From DAOULT01 sp964646625 (lineage in GTDB: Bacteria > Chloroflexota > Anaerolineae > CAZYHC01): DNA of 64,000 bases. Under the pieces are notes generated by a model. That model was given only the letters and a program-made list of their open reading frames with translations. It did not search any database and was not told where the DNA came from. The DNA is taken from NCBI GenBank assembly GCA_964646625.1, contig CAZYHC010000005.1:1-64000 (forward strand), written 5' to 3'. The position numbers and the translations under genes were made by a program. Shown here piece by piece: positions 17,338-24,846 of this stretch. The number at the start of each line of letters is the position of its first letter. The stretch's first letter is position 1.

Positions 17338-18278
17338 GCGAGATTGAAATGGGAATGGAAGCTGAGGTTGAGGTCGGGCAATACGAAGCCCGTTTCGAGG
17401 ATTTACGGCGTACCCTGCACCGTTTGCGGAGCAGCACCCTTTCGCTGGTGGGGCTGGCTATCGTGCTGGCTTTGGTTTTGATCGCCGTCTTTGCTCCTCA
17501 GATAGCACCCTATCCTGAGGACGTGGACTCCGTCCATTTCGAGCGTGTATTCACCCCGCCCGGCGGCCAATTCCTGTTCGGCACCGACGAGGTGGGCCGT
17601 GACGTGCTGAGCCGGGTCATCTTTGGCACCCGCATCTCGCTCATTCTGGGGGCGGTGGTGCTGACCATAGGCTTGCTCATCGGCGTGCCGCTGGGGTTGC
17701 TGGCCGGGTACATGGGGGGCTGGGTGAACACCATCATCATGCGCCTGACCGACATCTTTCTGTCCATCCCGGCGGTGGTGCTGGCCCTGGCCTTCAGCGC
17801 TGTGCTCCCGGCTTTTGAACAGAATCCCTTTTTCAAAGAAATCTTCAGCCGTTGGCCGTGGTCGATCAGCATCATTGCCATTACCCTCAGTTGGTGGCCG
17901 TGGTACACCCGTTTGATGCAAGGGCTGGTGCTGTCCATTAAAGAAGAACCCTACGTGGAAGCCTGTCGTTCGGCGGGGGCCGGAGCCTTCTACGTCGTTT
18001 TCAAGGAGATTCTGCCCAACTGCCTGTCTATCCTGATCGTCAAGGTCACTCTCGACATCGGGTATGCCATCCTGACCGGGGCAGTGCTGGGCTTTCTGGG
18101 CATGGGGGTTCGTCCGCCCATTCCCGAATGGGGCACGATGGCCAGCCAGGGCCGTCTGCACCTGCCCACTCGTTGGTGGCTGACCACTTTTCCCGGCCTG
18201 GCTATCTTCGTCACCGTGCTGGGCTTCAACCTGCTGGGCGATGGCCTGCGAGATGCCTTCGATGTAGAGCTGGAGTGA
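17334..18278 (+). CDS. Peptide-type ABC importer permease, OppC class
   Basis: 314 aa, ATGA overlap with OppB. Long cytoplasmic N-terminus (about 45 residues), first helix LSLVGLAIVLALVLIAVFAP, then FLFGTDEVGRDVLSRVIFGTRISL and coupling loop EPYVEACRSAGAGAFYVVFKEILPN. Forms the heterodimeric pore with OppB. The next 70 bases contain a promoter-like segment for the toxin-antitoxin genes. Confidence 0.94.
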   Translation: MSEIEMGMEAEVEVGQYEARFEDLRRTLHRLRSSTLSLVGLAIVLALVLIAVFAPQIAPYPEDVDSVHFERVFTPPGGQFLFGTDEVGRDVLSRVIFGTRISLILGAVVLTIGLLIGVPLGLLAGYMGGWVNTIIMRLTDIFLSIPAVVLALAFSAVLPAFEQNPFFKEIFSRWPWSISIIAITLSWWPWYTRLMQGLVLSIKEEPYVEACRSAGAGAFYVVFKEILPNCLSILIVKVTLDIGYAILTGAVLGFLGMGVRPPIPEWGTMASQGRLHLPTRWWLTTFPGLAIFVTVLGFNLLGDGLRDAFDVELE

Positions 18279-18302
18279 AACTTTCTTGCCCTTTCTCTCT
18301 TT

Positions 18303-18331
18303 TTGTGGTATCATATAGGTATGATGATATA
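18303..18331 (+). promoter_or_regulatory. Candidate promoter/operator of the RHH-PIN pair
   Basis: AT-rich stretch directly before the antitoxin gene. TTGTGG at 18303-18308 and a weak GATATA at 18326-18331, 17 bases apart. An inverted repeat TATCATA (18309-18315) / TATGATG (18320-18326) lies between them, where a ribbon-helix-helix antitoxin could bind and autoregulate. The promoter match is weak. Confidence 0.4.
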
Positions 18332-18354
18332 GATACTATCAAGGAGTGATGAAG

Positions 18355-18606
18355 TTGGCTACCTACATTAAGCGAGTCCAGACGGTCTTGAGCGAAGATC
18401 AATACCAGACTTTAATCCAGCTTTCGGAGGAGTCAGGCAAGCCGGTGAGCGCCCTTATCCGGGAAGCTGTGGAGCGAGTGTATTTTGAGCAGGTTGATTT
18501 GCAGCGTCGTCGGGCCGCGCTGGAAGAATTACTGGCCCTGGAAGCACCCGTGAACGATTGGGATCAGATAGAGGAAGAGATCATCAAGGGAGCTTTGGAT
18601 GGGTGA
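18355..18606 (+). CDS. Ribbon-helix-helix (CopG-like) antitoxin
   Basis: 83 aa from TTG 18355, placed eight bases after AAGGAG; GTG 18346 and ATG 18349 are too close to that site. N-terminal YIKRVQTVLSEDQYQTLIQLSEESGKPVSALIREAVERVYFE is a typical RHH domain: beta strand, then two helices with the GKPVSALIREA turn. The C-terminal acidic helix (LLALEAPVNDWDQIEEEII) would wrap the toxin. Overlaps the PIN gene by eight bases. Confidence 0.85.
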   Translation: MATYIKRVQTVLSEDQYQTLIQLSEESGKPVSALIREAVERVYFEQVDLQRRRAALEELLALEAPVNDWDQIEEEIIKGALDG

Positions 18607-19045
18607 GGAGGATGGAAGGGCGGTCTTCCTGGATGTGAACGTGCCCATGTACGCGGCCGGTAAAGATCATCCATATAAAGCTCCCTGTGCCTGGCTTATG
18701 AGGGAGATCGCCGAGGGACGGCTGGAAGCCGCCATCGACACTGAAATCATCCAGGAGATGCTCTATCGTTATGGAGCTTCACAGCTTTGGGATATTGGCG
18801 TGACCATAACCACGAATCTGTTGGAAATCATATCCATCGTTTACCCTGTCACTCCTGACGACGTGCGGATCGCTATAGAACTCTTTCGGCAGTACGCCCC
18901 CCGCGGAGTTACAGCCAGGGATCTCCTGCACGTGGCGGTGATGCAGAACAACGGCTTGAGCACACTGGTCTCAACCGATAAGCATTTCGATCAGATCGAA
19001 GGTCTTATCCGTCTGGATCCCCGGACTTTGTTTCCTGGGGATTGA
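18599..19045 (+). CDS. PIN-domain toxin ribonuclease
   Basis: 148 aa, ATG at 18599 overlapping the antitoxin stop. PIN proteins cut RNA using clustered acidic residues; candidates here are Asp12 (FLDVNV), Glu53 (IIQEML), Asp108 (ARDLLH) and Asp127 (VSTDKHFD). Second gene of a VapBC-like pair. Why it sits between importer subunits is unclear; base composition is similar to the host. Confidence 0.88.
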   Translation: MGEEDGRAVFLDVNVPMYAAGKDHPYKAPCAWLMREIAEGRLEAAIDTEIIQEMLYRYGASQLWDIGVTITTNLLEIISIVYPVTPDDVRIAIELFRQYAPRGVTARDLLHVAVMQNNGLSTLVSTDKHFDQIEGLIRLDPRTLFPGD

Positions 19046-19134
19046 TTGGCCTGACTTTACCGGGGTTTTTCCCACCTGTTAGCGAAGGCCAAAGCGCCGC
19101 TATACTTGCACGGAAGCCGAAAGGATGGTGGCCC

Positions 19135-19488
19135 ATGCCAGGCAAATCGTCCAGTTCTGTGAAGGTCTTTTATCCACCCTTCAGTCGTGAGGAGTTACTG
19201 GCTTTGCTGCCTCAGCGCCTCGCGGCGCTGCAAGAAAAGCTCCCCCTGAAACGGGTTGTGCTGTTTGGCTCTTACGCCACGGGCAAACAGACGGTCGCCA
19301 GCGACATTGACTTACTGGTCATTTATGCAGGTAAACCCCGTGAAGATGCCTACGCGCTGGTCAAACGGACGCTGAACATCCGCCGCCTTGAGCCCCACGT
19401 GTACGCCGAGGAAGAGTATGTGCCAGTCAGGATGACTGTCGAGCGGATGGTCCGCGAGGGCATCCCTGTAGCCCTGGAAGAGCGCTGA
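19135..19488 (+). CDS. MNT-type nucleotidyltransferase-domain protein
   Basis: 117 aa from ATG 19135, preceded by AAAGGATGG; a longer frame to 19042 overlaps the PIN gene end and lacks support. Minimal nucleotidyltransferase: VVLFGSYATGKQTVASDIDLLVIY gives GS at 45-46, Asp57 and Asp59. Such proteins usually pair with a HEPN toxin, which they AMPylate; no HEPN gene is adjacent here, so it is either an orphan or works with the PIN pair. Lies 44 bases before the OppD gene. Confidence 0.82.
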   Translation: MPGKSSSSVKVFYPPFSREELLALLPQRLAALQEKLPLKRVVLFGSYATGKQTVASDIDLLVIYAGKPREDAYALVKRTLNIRRLEPHVYAEEEYVPVRMTVERMVREGIPVALEER

Positions 19489-19532
19489 GTTGGTCGTTTG
19501 TTACGCTTGGTGGTATTGTAGAGGAGTTTTGG

Positions 19533-20543
19533 ATGATTCTGCAAATCAGCGACTTAAAAGTCCATTTTGACGTTTTCGAGGGCGAAGCCAGGGTTCTGAA
19601 CGGCATCGACCTGTACGTGGCTGAGGGGGAAACGGTCTCCCTGGTGGGGGAAACGGGCTGCGGCAAATCGGTCACCATCAGGACCGTTTTGCGCATTCTG
19701 CCCATGCCGCCAGGCCGCATCGTCAGCGGCCAGGTGATTTACAAGGGGCGAGACCTGCTGAGCATGAACATCAAGGAGTTACACACCCTGCGGGGCCAGG
19801 AAATCGCGCTTATCCCCCAGGAGCCCATGACTTCCCTTAACCCGGTCTTCACCGTCGAACAGCAATTGATGGAGCTAATCAAGTGGCAGGGGCGTTACAC
19901 CGTGGGCTGGGCAGCAAGGTTCAGGCAAGGCTTTAACCGCAATGGAAACCGAGAAGCCTACGAGAAAGGCATCGCCCTGCTGGAAAAGACCAACATTCCC
20001 GATCCGGCGCGGGTGATGAAGAGCTACCCGGTGGAACTTTCCGGGGGCATGATCCAGCGGGTGCTGATCTCGATGGCCCTGGCTGGCAATCCCTCCCTGT
20101 TGATCGCCGACGAGCCGGGCACGGCCCTGGACGTGACCACTCAGGATCAAATCCTGCGCCTGTTGGAAGAAAGGGTGATCGGCGAAAACCTGGCCGTGCT
20201 ATACATCACCCACAACCTGGGGGTGGCCCGCCAGATGAGCCGCCGCATTTACGTCATGTACGGCGGCGATATAGTGGAAGTGGGCAGCACCAAAGAACTA
20301 TTCCGCGAGCCCAAACATCCCTATACCCAGGGGCTGCTGGCCTCCATACCCAAACTGACCGGCGATGAGGTGAGCGGCATTGAGGGACGTATCCCTGACT
20401 ACCTGGCCCCTCCGCCGGGCTGTCGCTTTCACCCTCGTTGTCCACACGCCATGCCCATCTGCTCTACCCGGAAACCGACTCCCATCTCGCTGGCCGAAGA
20501 GCATCTCGTCGCCTGCCACCTTTACAACAAAGAGCAAGGTTAG
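19533..20543 (+). CDS. Peptide-type ABC importer ATPase, OppD class
   Basis: 336 aa, ATG after GAGGAG. Walker A GETGCGKS (39-46), signature LSGGM (169-173), Walker B LLIADEP (189-195), H-loop ITHN. The usual DEPTTALD reads DEPGTALD here, a minor departure. C-terminal oligopeptide-type extension PPPGCRFHPRCPHAMPIC...VACHLY carries four cysteines, the arrangement reported to hold an iron-sulfur cluster in some DppD proteins. Partner of the OppF-class ATPase, from which it is separated by an AT-rich cargo gene. Confidence 0.93.
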   Translation: MILQISDLKVHFDVFEGEARVLNGIDLYVAEGETVSLVGETGCGKSVTIRTVLRILPMPPGRIVSGQVIYKGRDLLSMNIKELHTLRGQEIALIPQEPMTSLNPVFTVEQQLMELIKWQGRYTVGWAARFRQGFNRNGNREAYEKGIALLEKTNIPDPARVMKSYPVELSGGMIQRVLISMALAGNPSLLIADEPGTALDVTTQDQILRLLEERVIGENLAVLYITHNLGVARQMSRRIYVMYGGDIVEVGSTKELFREPKHPYTQGLLASIPKLTGDEVSGIEGRIPDYLAPPPGCRFHPRCPHAMPICSTRKPTPISLAEEHLVACHLYNKEQG

Positions 20544-20588
20544 ACCAGTAGGCAACATACGCCTGCTGGCCGGAAAGGAGTTGATTAA

Positions 20589-21158
20589 GTGGCCTTACCC
20601 CTAATGACTCATCTTTGCGAGTTTGCTAGAAAGATAGCCATTGGCGAAATTGAAATATATAACGAGGCAAGTATTCAATATGAATTAGCTATTTTTCTTC
20701 GCAGAAATTTAGATGATATATGGAAGATTCAACTTGAAAGAAACATAGGTTATTTTGGTTTGGATAAAAAGCAGTGTCTAAAAAAGGAAATGGATATCGT
20801 AATTTTTACTTCATCTAAGCAAGAAAAGCATTGCATAGAAATAAAATATCCAACGCACGCGAGACATGCCTGGAAGATATTTAATGCATGTAAAGATGTG
20901 CGATTTTTAGAACAGTTGATTGGTTCTGGTTTCGGCACCTCTTACTTCGTGATGTTTGCAGATGATCCTCGATTTTATAATGATAAAGGAGATGATAGTA
21001 TCTATCGTATGTTCCGTAAGAATAAGATGATCAAAGGCGAGGTGATAGAGCCTACAGGGTATAAAAAGCAAGCTTTGCACTTTTCAAGAGAATATAACAT
21101 TGATTGGTATACAGTAAAAAATAATTTAAAATATTTTATAATCGAGGTGCAGCCATGA
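20589..21158 (+). CDS. AT-rich PD-(D/E)XK nuclease-like protein, probable foreign gene
   Basis: 189 aa, GTG start nine bases after AAGGAG; ATG 20604 is an alternative. Not matched to a named family. The segment KKEMDIVIFTSS...HCIEIKYP shows Asp, then Glu-x-Lys, the core of the PD-(D/E)XK fold, after an NEASIQYELAIFLR helix with a Glu that could complete the site. This suggests a restriction-like or repair nuclease, low to moderate certainty. Composition is very different from its neighbours: 17 G+C in the 60 bases 20641-20700 against 38 of 60 in 19681-19740. It sits in the OppD-OppF gap. Confidence 0.65.
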   Translation: MALPLMTHLCEFARKIAIGEIEIYNEASIQYELAIFLRRNLDDIWKIQLERNIGYFGLDKKQCLKKEMDIVIFTSSKQEKHCIEIKYPTHARHAWKIFNACKDVRFLEQLIGSGFGTSYFVMFADDPRFYNDKGDDSIYRMFRKNKMIKGEVIEPTGYKKQALHFSREYNIDWYTVKNNLKYFIIEVQP

Positions 21159-21228
21159 CTCAGCAGGCTTTACTTTGCATAATACCTGTGGACATCTGGC
21201 AACTCCAGGAGGGGTGAGCAAATTATCT

Positions 21229-22230
21229 ATGGAAACTGAATCGCTCCTTAAAGTGGAAAATCTCAAAAAGTATTTTCCCATCGCCGAGGGCATCTTCAAC
21301 CGCCAGGTAGGCACGGTCAAAGCGGTGGATGACGTGTCCTTCACCGTCAGGGAAGGGGAAACCTTTGCTCTGGTAGGGGAATCCGGCTCAGGCAAAACGA
21401 CGGTGGGCAAGGCCGTTATCCGCCTTATCCGGCCCACCGGGGGCCAGATACGGTTTGACGGCGTCGATCTGGCTATCCTGGCCGAAAGCCAGTTGAAAGA
21501 GTGGCGCCGCCAGATGCAAATGGTTTTCCAGGACCCGGCCGCCTCGCTCAATCCTCGTCGTCGAGTGACGGACATTATCGCCACCCCCCTGGAAGTGCAC
21601 GACGTAGGCACGAGCCAGGAGAGGCTGAGACGCGTCAAAGAACTGCTGGACGTGGTAGAACTGCCGCACAAATACATGTACAGCTACCCCCACGCCCTGA
21701 GCGGAGGCCAGAAACAGCGCGTGGCTATTGCCCGTGCTTTGGCCTTGCATCCTCGTTTTGTGGTGTTAGACGAGCCCACTTCGGCTTTGGACGTCTCGGT
21801 GCAGGCCAAAATCCTGGCCCTCTTGAAGCATCTGCAACAAGAGTTCGGGTTGACCTACCTGCTGGTTTCTCACGATCTCAGCGTGGTCAAAAATGTTTCC
21901 GACCGCATTGCCGTCATGTACCTGGGCAAGATCGTGGAACAGGCTTCCACCGCTGCTTTGTTCCAAAATCCTTTACATCCCTATACTAAAGCCCTGCTGT
22001 CGGCCATCCCGGTGGTCTCCGACGAAGAAATCGACCTGATACCGGAGAAAGCGGTCCTGGAGGGAGATATCCCCAGCCCGGCCAACGTCCCGCTCGGCTG
22101 CGGCTTTCACACCCGATGTTACGTGAAAATGGACATCTGCCACGCCCTTCCCCCCCGTTTAGTCGAAGTCGCGGCCGGCCATCACGTCAGTTGTCACCTG
22201 TTGGCCGCGCCCCCGGCGGAAGAATCCTGA
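21229..22230 (+). CDS. Peptide-type ABC importer ATPase, OppF class
   Basis: 333 aa from ATG 21229. Walker A GESGSGKT (50-57), Q-loop FQDP, signature LSGGQKQR, Walker B VVLDEPTSALD, H-loop SHD, then the oligopeptide-type C-terminal extension with cysteines (GCGFHTRCYVKMDIC...VSCHLL). Start is uncertain: AGGAGG at 21207-21212 is 16 bases from ATG 21229. GTG 21214 is in frame and forms a GTGA overlap with a 20-codon upstream frame (ATG 21155, MTQQALLCII...) that has its own GAGGTG. The native start may have been disturbed when the AT-rich gene arrived. Confidence 0.92.
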   Translation: METESLLKVENLKKYFPIAEGIFNRQVGTVKAVDDVSFTVREGETFALVGESGSGKTTVGKAVIRLIRPTGGQIRFDGVDLAILAESQLKEWRRQMQMVFQDPAASLNPRRRVTDIIATPLEVHDVGTSQERLRRVKELLDVVELPHKYMYSYPHALSGGQKQRVAIARALALHPRFVVLDEPTSALDVSVQAKILALLKHLQQEFGLTYLLVSHDLSVVKNVSDRIAVMYLGKIVEQASTAALFQNPLHPYTKALLSAIPVVSDEEIDLIPEKAVLEGDIPSPANVPLGCGFHTRCYVKMDICHALPPRLVEVAAGHHVSCHLLAAPPAEES

Positions 22231-22292
22231 CCGGCAGAAGTGCTGGTAGCAACACCACTATCCCGCCCGACAAATTCAGTCTTACCAGCAAT

Positions 22293-22466
22293 CTATAAGC
22301 GTCCGAAAATGATGTATCCCAGCGTACCTATCAGAAGCACCGAGAAACCATAAGGGTACAAAAGCGTGACGAAAGGCTGGCAGACAACCACGGTGCCCAG
22401 GATGATAAGGGCCAATGAGGCATTTTCCCCAAGGGCCTTCACCTGGTTTCTGGTCGTCCTGGCCAT
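22293..22466 (-). CDS. Small membrane protein of 57 aa
   Basis: Reads MARTTRNQVKALGENASLAL then a hydrophobic stretch and ends GTLGYIIFGRL. ATG 22466 is preceded by AAGGAGG five bases upstream, a strong site that supports a real gene. Two membrane helices are likely (about residues 18-34 and 38-54). It lies 92 bases after the Gfo/Idh gene on the same strand, last in the AOR operon. Function unknown. Confidence 0.7.
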   Translation of the reverse strand: MARTTRNQVKALGENASLALIILGTVVVCQPFVTLLYPYGFSVLLIGTLGYIIFGRL

Positions 22467-22558
22467 ATTTTCCTCCTTGCGCCCCCCACCAGCCCCAAGA
22501 AAACAGAAAGAAAACAGGGGGACGGCCTGGCATAGACCGCCCCCCAGCACCCGGCAAA

Positions 22559-23755
22559 TTAGTATTTGATCTCTACCTTCTGGCCCGTCTCCGAAGATTT
22601 GACCAGGGCGTCGCTGATGACGGCGCACTTGTAGCCGTCCTCGAAGGTCCCGCCGTAGGGAGCGATGTCCTTGTCGTTGACGATGGCGTCGAGCATGTGG
22701 TGGACCTCGTGCACGAAAGTGTGTTCCCAGCCGATGATGTGCCCGTGCGGCCACCAGTGCTCCCAGAAGGGATGGTGAGATTCGGTAACCAGCACGTCGG
22801 TGAAGCCCATCGTCTCCTTGCGGCCATTTTTCCAGTAGACCTCCAGCTCGTTCAGACGCTCCAGGTTGAAGGCTATGCTCCCCTTAGAGCCGTTGATTTC
22901 AAATACATGGTGGTTCCTGCGCCCATAACAGAAGCGGGAAGCCTCCAGCGTGCCGATGGCCCCGTTTTCAAATTCGACCACGGCGGCAAAGGCATCGTCC
23001 ACGTCCACTTTTTCTTTTTTGTGAGGGTCTTCCGCACTGGGGCGCTCGGTGATGAAGGTTTTGAGCGTGCCGTTGATCCACTTCGGCTCGCCGATGAGGA
23101 AACGCGCCAGGTCAAAGACGTGGGAGCCCAGGTCGCCCAGGGCGCCGCTGCCGCAGATCTCCTTCTTCAGCCGCCAGACCATGGCGAAGTCCGGGTCAGC
23201 GATCCACTCCTGAAGATACCGGATGCGGAAGTGGTAGATTTCGCCCAGCGCCCCCTCATCCAGGAGGAGCTTAATCTGGCGGATGGCGGGCACAAAACGA
23301 TAGTTGAAGGCGCACATGTGCTTTACCCCGGCCTCTTCCACGGCCTCCCACATCTTCTTGGCCTCTTCAGCAGTGCGGGCCAGGGGCTTTTCACAGAGAA
23401 TGTGCTTGCCCAATCTGGCCGCTTCGATGCATGGTTCGGCGTGCAGGTTGTTCGGGCCGCCGTTGTCGAAAAGTTGGATGCCGTCATCCTTCAGCATTTC
23501 TCGCCAGTCGGTATAATAACTCTGGTAGCCGTAGCGGCGGGCCGCCTCCGAGACAGCCTCCTCATCGCGCCCGCAGATGGCGATAAGTTTAGGGATGGCC
23601 GGGGGCGGGTACATCATGTAAGGCATCTTCTTGTAGCCATTGCTATGTGCCTTGCCCATGAAGGCGTAACCCAGCATCCCCACGCCGATCTCCGGCACGT
23701 CCCCAGCGCGGGCCACTGCTCCCATCGTCACGAATCCGACTTTTTCTCCGCTCAT
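22559..23755 (-). CDS. Gfo/Idh/MocA family oxidoreductase
   Basis: 398 aa, ATG after GAGGAGG. NAD(P)-dependent dehydrogenase of sugars, inositols or their derivatives. Nucleotide-binding turn GVGMLGYAFMGKAH near residues 24-36, CEKP at 121-124 with the usual catalytic Lys123, and GALGDLGSHVFDLARFL with the conserved Asp/His. Paralogous to the gene at 45182-46318: both share MGKAHS-GYK, CGRDE and a W-W-P-H/N-GH stretch near the C-terminus. Third gene of the AOR operon, 29 bases after the TIM-barrel isomerase, so it probably oxidises a sugar-like compound. Confidence 0.92.
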   Translation of the reverse strand: MSGEKVGFVTMGAVARAGDVPEIGVGMLGYAFMGKAHSNGYKKMPYMMYPPPAIPKLIAICGRDEEAVSEAARRYGYQSYYTDWREMLKDDGIQLFDNGGPNNLHAEPCIEAARLGKHILCEKPLARTAEEAKKMWEAVEEAGVKHMCAFNYRFVPAIRQIKLLLDEGALGEIYHFRIRYLQEWIADPDFAMVWRLKKEICGSGALGDLGSHVFDLARFLIGEPKWINGTLKTFITERPSAEDPHKKEKVDVDDAFAAVVEFENGAIGTLEASRFCYGRRNHHVFEINGSKGSIAFNLERLNELEVYWKNGRKETMGFTDVLVTESHHPFWEHWWPHGHIIGWEHTFVHEVHHMLDAIVNDKDIAPYGGTFEDGYKCAVISDALVKSSETGQKVEIKY

Positions 23756-23784
23756 TCTATATCCTCCTCACATCTTCTAAAATC

Positions 23785-24786
23785 TTACTCACCAGCGAAG
23801 GCCGCGTCAAAAGCCCCTGCCGGGGGCGCGAAGTCCATCACGCGGCGCACGAAATCCACTGCCTCTTTAGCTCCATGTTCCCGGTCCATGCCGGCGTCTT
23901 CCCACTCAATGGAGAGGGGCCCATCGTAGCCGATCCGATTCAGGGCGCGGGCCATAGCCTCGAAATCCACTCCCCCACGTCCCGGCGAGCGAAAATCCCA
24001 GCCTCGCCTGCGGTCGCCGAAGCCCAGGTGAGCGCTTAAAATACTGCTCATCCCGTCCAGGGTGCGGAGGGCATCCTTCACGCGCACGTGGTAGATGCGG
24101 TCGGGGAAGCGCCCAATGAACTTCAGGGGGTCAACAAACTGCCAGTGGAGATGGCCGGGGTTGAAGTTGAACCCGCAGGTCTGGCGGTGCTCCAGCGCTT
24201 CCAGGGCCATTTCGGCGCTGTACAGGTCGTAGGCGATTTCGGTGGGGTGCACCTCCAGGGCGAACTTCACCTCCTCCTCGTCGAAAACGTCCAGGATGGG
24301 GTTCCAGCGGTCCGCAAAATCCTTGAAGCCCGCTTCCACCATCTCGGCGGAAGTGGGCGGGAAGGGGTACAAACGTCCCCAGATGCTGCTGCCGGTAAAA
24401 CCGTTGACCACCTTGACCCCGAATTTAGCGGCAGCGCGGGCGGTGTTCTGCATCTCCTCAGCAGCACGCTGGCGGACTCCTGCCGGGTCGCCGTCGCCCC
24501 AGACGTCAGGGGGCAGGATGGCTTTATGCCGCTCGTCAATCAGATCGCAGACGGCCTGGCCTACCAGGTGGGCGCTGAGGGCATAGCATTTGAGGTCGTA
24601 TTTATCGAGCAAGTCCCACTTTTTCTGGCAGTAGTCATCTTCAGCCAGGGCCTTGTCTACCTCAAAGTGGTCGCCCCAGCAGGCCAATTCCAGTCCATCG
24701 TAGCCCCACCCGCTGACCTTTTCCGCCAGCACTTCCAGGGGCAGGTCGGCCCACTGCCCCGTGAATAAAGTAACTGGTCGTGCCAT
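23785..24786 (-). CDS. Sugar phosphate isomerase/epimerase (xylose isomerase-like TIM barrel)
   Basis: 333 aa, ATG after AAGGAGGAG. AP-endonuclease-2/TIM-barrel fold: LFTGQWADLPLEVLAEKVSGWGYDGLELACWGDHF at the N-terminus, metal-ligand Glu in FALEVHPTE, NPGHLHWQ, HVRVKDA, and a terminal LSIEWEDAGMDRE Glu. Typical of a divalent-metal keto-sugar isomerase/epimerase. Often found with Gfo/Idh dehydrogenases in inositol or sugar catabolism, as here. Confidence 0.9.
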   Translation of the reverse strand: MARPVTLFTGQWADLPLEVLAEKVSGWGYDGLELACWGDHFEVDKALAEDDYCQKKWDLLDKYDLKCYALSAHLVGQAVCDLIDERHKAILPPDVWGDGDPAGVRQRAAEEMQNTARAAAKFGVKVVNGFTGSSIWGRLYPFPPTSAEMVEAGFKDFADRWNPILDVFDEEEVKFALEVHPTEIAYDLYSAEMALEALEHRQTCGFNFNPGHLHWQFVDPLKFIGRFPDRIYHVRVKDALRTLDGMSSILSAHLGFGDRRRGWDFRSPGRGGVDFEAMARALNRIGYDGPLSIEWEDAGMDREHGAKEAVDFVRRVMDFAPPAGAFDAAFAGE

Positions 24787-24846
24787 GATACTCCTCCTTA
24801 CAGATGCGTTTTCTCACCGCAGAGTTCGCGCTCGGCAGCGCAAACA

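Noticed and set aside
22415..23929. 504-codon open frame on the plus strand
   Set aside because: Antisense to the Gfo/Idh gene, which has clear family motifs and a ribosome site.
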